A DNA stretch of 16,144 nucleotides, taken from Pseudomonadota bacterium (lineage in GTDB: Bacteria; Pseudomonadota; Alphaproteobacteria; Rhizobiales; Devosiaceae). Location: contig JAEYTY010000024.1 in assembly GCA_023433775.1 (NCBI GenBank), positions 1-16,144 on the forward strand, read 5' to 3'. The translations under genes were made by a program, and so were the position numbers. The stretch's first letter is position 1; each line of letters opens with the position of its first letter. Positions 14,348 through 16,144 of the stretch are shown here, piece by piece. The notes below the pieces were generated by a model. It was not told the DNA's origin and made no database searches. It was given only the letters and a program-made list of their open reading frames with translations.

Positions 14348-14638
14348 ATGAATGATATGGAACTTGAAGAAGGCGTGATCTCCGCCACGGCGCGGTTTGA
14401 CCGGGCCATGGCGCGGCTTGAGCAAAGCGTGCGCGATCTCAATGGCCGCATCCAGCGCCAGCAGCGCATCGAGGTTGACACCCAGCGGCTGGTGCATGAG
14501 CGCTCGCGGCTGGCGACCGAACTCGACAAATCCGCCGCCCGGGCGAAACGGCTCGATGACAGCGCCCATGAAGTGTCGCGGCGGCTGGTCGAGGCGATGG
14601 AGACCGTGCGCTCCGTACTGGCAAAGGCGGAGAGTTAA
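14348..14638 (+). CDS. Small coiled-coil DUF4164-like protein
   Basis: The protein has 96 residues from the ATG at 14348; an ATG at 14357 and a TTG at 14330 are alternatives, and none has a strong ribosome site. Nearly the whole chain is a charged heptad-patterned helix (ATARFDRAMARLEQSVRDLNGRI and onward), so it is a cytoplasmic coiled coil. It resembles the DUF4164 proteins that sit directly upstream of zapA in Hyphomicrobiales. Its stop codon abuts the GTG start of zapA, so the two are translated together, which hints at a part in Z-ring assembly. That role is inferred from position only. Confidence 0.8.
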   Translation: MNDMELEEGVISATARFDRAMARLEQSVRDLNGRIQRQQRIEVDTQRLVHERSRLATELDKSAARAKRLDDSAHEVSRRLVEAMETVRSVLAKAES

Positions 14639-15016
14639 GTGCCCGAGGTCAATGTCGACATCAATGGCCGCAAATATCGCATGGCGTGTGAGGAGGGCCA
14701 GCAGGGCCATCTCATCGGGCTGGCCGAGCGCTTCAATGCGCAGGTCGAGGCGCTGAAGGGCGCCGTGGGCGAAATCGGCGACAACCGGCTGACGGTGATG
14801 GCCGGGATAGCGGTGGTCGATGAACTGGCCGAGGCCGAAAAGCGCATCAAGGCGCTCGAGGAAGAAGTGCTGGTGCTGACCCGCGCCGGGCAGGAAGTGG
14901 CTGCCGAATTCGACGCGCTGGAAAGCCAGTTTGCCCACAAGCTGGGCGACGCGGCGCGGGTGCTGGAAGGATTGAGCAGCGTGCTCGACGATGCCGCGCC
15001 ACTGCCACAGGGCTGA
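14639..15016 (+). CDS. zapA: Cell division protein ZapA
   Basis: The protein has 125 residues. The start is GTG, immediately after the TAA of the preceding gene, with GGAG about 7 nt upstream. ZapA binds FtsZ and bundles its filaments at midcell. The N-terminal domain shows the family pattern VNVDINGRKYRMACEEGQQGHL (4-25), and the central region has LAERFNAQVE (28-37) with NRLTVMAGIAVVDEL (49-63). A coiled coil follows at about 64-115 and would mediate the dimer/tetramer. The length is slightly above that of E. coli ZapA (109). It is transcribed divergently from tkt and convergently with the ABC ATPase, whose stop codon is only 5 nt away. Confidence 0.92.
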   Translation: MPEVNVDINGRKYRMACEEGQQGHLIGLAERFNAQVEALKGAVGEIGDNRLTVMAGIAVVDELAEAEKRIKALEEEVLVLTRAGQEVAAEFDALESQFAHKLGDAARVLEGLSSVLDDAAPLPQG

Positions 15017-15021
15017 TCAAT

Positions 15022-15792
15022 CTATCTCGGCGTGACGACCGGCGTGCCGGAGATCGGGTCGGGATAGACCGAGCAGTCGAGGCCATAGACAGAGGCGATC
15101 AGATCGGGCGTGACCACGTCGGCGGGCGTGCCTTCGGCGACGATGTGTCCCTCATTCATCACCACCAAGCGGTCGCCATAGCGGGCGGCCTGGGCGATGT
15201 CGTGCAGCACCAGAATGCTGGTGCGCCCGGCATCGTGCAGTTCGCGCACCAGATCTAGCGTTTCGACCTGATGGCGGATGTCGAGGAAGGTGGTGGGTTC
15301 GTCGAACATGACATAGGGCGTGTCCTGCGCCAGGGCCATAGCGATGAAGGCGCGCTGGCGCTGGCCGCCCGAGAGTTCGGCGACGGGCCGATGCCGGAGG
15401 TCATCAAGCCCGGTGGTCGTAATGGCGGCATCGACCTTTTCGATATCGAGCGGAGAGCGCAGGCCGAGGAGGGACTGATGCGGTGCGCGGCCATAACCGA
15501 CCAGTTGCTCCACGCTGATGGCGGTCGGCACGACGGGGCTTTGCGGCAGATAGGCGATGGTGCGGGCGACGCGCTTGGGATCGTTGCGCAGCACGTCTAG
15601 GTCATCGACATGGATGGAGCCGGCGCGGGGTCTGAGAATGCGGCCGATGGTTTTGAGCAGGGTGGATTTTCCGCAGCCATTGGGGCCGATCAAAACGGTC
15701 ACCTCGCCAGTGCGGATGGTGAGGTTGATATTGTCGACCACGGGTTTGTCGCGGGCATAGCCGGCGGTGACGCCCGAGAGGGTGATGCTCAT
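15022..15792 (-). CDS. FecE/FepC-type ABC transporter ATP-binding protein
   Basis: The protein has 256 residues from the ATG at 15792. It powers import of iron-siderophore, haem or cobalamin-type chelates through a FecCD-type permease on the inner membrane. All ATPase motifs are intact: Walker A GPNGCGKST (36-44), Q-loop YLPQ (81-84), signature LSGGQ (140-144), Walker B YVMFDEP (160-166) and the switch H197 in LVLHDI (194-199). The VGYGRAPHQ segment (98-106) is characteristic of the iron-chelate subfamily. Its ATG overlaps the permease stop (ATGA), so translation is coupled. The substrate-binding protein, any outer-membrane receptor and any Fur box would lie outside the window. Which chelate is carried is unknown. 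Confidence 0.92.
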   Translation of the reverse strand: MSITLSGVTAGYARDKPVVDNINLTIRTGEVTVLIGPNGCGKSTLLKTIGRILRPRAGSIHVDDLDVLRNDPKRVARTIAYLPQSPVVPTAISVEQLVGYGRAPHQSLLGLRSPLDIEKVDAAITTTGLDDLRHRPVAELSGGQRQRAFIAMALAQDTPYVMFDEPTTFLDIRHQVETLDLVRELHDAGRTSILVLHDIAQAARYGDRLVVMNEGHIVAEGTPADVVTPDLIASVYGLDCSVYPDPISGTPVVTPR

Positions 15793-16144
15793 GTCTCGGA
15801 CTCCGAACTGGTGGTGAGCATGATGTAGATGAAGAAGGGCGCGCCGATGAGGGCCGCCAATATGCCCGCCGAGATTTCGACAGGCGGGGCGATGGCGCGG
15901 CCAATGCCATCGGCGAGGACGACCAGCGCCATGCCGGTCAGCGCGGAGACGGGCAGCATGAGGCGGTGGGAGCCGCCGACCAGGCGCCGCGCAATGTGCG
16001 GCGCCATGAGGCCGATAAAACCCATGACGCCGACAACGGCCACGGCGACGCTGGCAAGGAGGGTTGCGACCAGAAGCAGCAGCAGGCGCTGGCGTGGCAC
16101 GTTGAGGCCGAGGCCGGTTGCGGTTTCCTCGCCCAGTGCGATGA
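15789..16144 (-). CDS. FecCD-type ABC transporter permease (C-terminal part only)
   Basis: Only the last 117 residues are in the window; the gene continues past the right edge. The visible part begins IALGEETATGLGLN, the cytoplasmic coupling region typical of FecCD/BtuC permeases. It continues through a membrane helix (LLLLLVATLLASVAVAVVG), the conserved GFIGLMAPHIARRLVGGSHR segment, another helix and the final GILAALIGAPFFIYIML. The apparent start at 16100 is an internal GTG, not a real start, because the upstream sequence matches the family. It is coupled by overlap to the ATPase gene and forms the channel of the same importer. Confidence 0.9.
   Translation of the reverse strand, partial: IALGEETATGLGLNVPRQRLLLLLVATLLASVAVAVVGVMGFIGLMAPHIARRLVGGSHRLMLPVSALTGMALVVLADGIGRAIAPPVEISAGILAALIGAPFFIYIMLTTSSESET

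Noticed and set aside
14096..14938. 281-codon in-frame upstream extension of tkt, making a 938-residue reading frame
   Set aside because: It is antisense to the DUF4164-like and zapA genes, has no transketolase similarity, and the ATG at 14095 gives a normal-length enzyme.

Overview
The window reads as chromosomal DNA of a GC-rich alphaproteobacterium, most likely a Hyphomicrobiales member of the Devosia type. This is inferred from gene order and protein style (a DUF4164-type protein next to zapA, a tkt/gap/pgk/class I fba cluster, and a ThiE-like/Sel1/SuhB/MotA-like/OmpA-like run). No rRNA, tRNA, CRISPR array or insertion sequence was recognised. Nearly everything lies on the minus strand; only the DUF4164-zapA pair is on the plus strand.

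Layout from right to left, which is the minus-strand transcription order. (1) 15022-16144: the end of a FecCD-type permease and its FecE/FepC-type ATPase, translationally coupled by an ATGA overlap, from an iron-siderophore or similar chelate importer. (2) 14348-15016, plus strand: a small coiled-coil DUF4164-like protein and the cell-division protein ZapA, convergent with the ATPase with only 5 nt between stop codons. (3) 11067-14095: transketolase and glyceraldehyde-3-phosphate dehydrogenase, closed by a strong intrinsic terminator at 11017-11044. (4) 7504-11016: an accessory block holding a histidine phosphatase of lower GC, a glycolipid-binding-fold protein, a DinJ/YafQ-type toxin-antitoxin pair with a visible promoter/operator, and a secreted protein of unknown function flanked by two direct ~85-bp repeats. 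(5) 5140-7503: phosphoglycerate kinase and class I fructose-bisphosphate aldolase, closed by a strong terminator at 5077-5111. (6) 117-4952: a degenerate ThiE-like protein coupled to a secreted Sel1-repeat protein, then a SuhB-type inositol monophosphatase, then a MotA/TolQ/ExbB-type channel protein and an OmpA-domain partner from their own sigma70-like promoter.

Together the core genes supply central sugar-phosphate metabolism (transketolase, GAPDH, PGK, aldolase), cell division (ZapA) and a proton-driven envelope complex. The most interesting parts are not the core enzymes. They are the accessory block that separates tkt-gap from pgk-fba, the repeat pair around the secreted protein, and the structured leader of fba: three GATTAG half-sites in a 63-bp inverted repeat, and a 7-bp hairpin that encloses the Shine-Dalgarno sequence. 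No new multi-gene system could be demonstrated from sequence alone.
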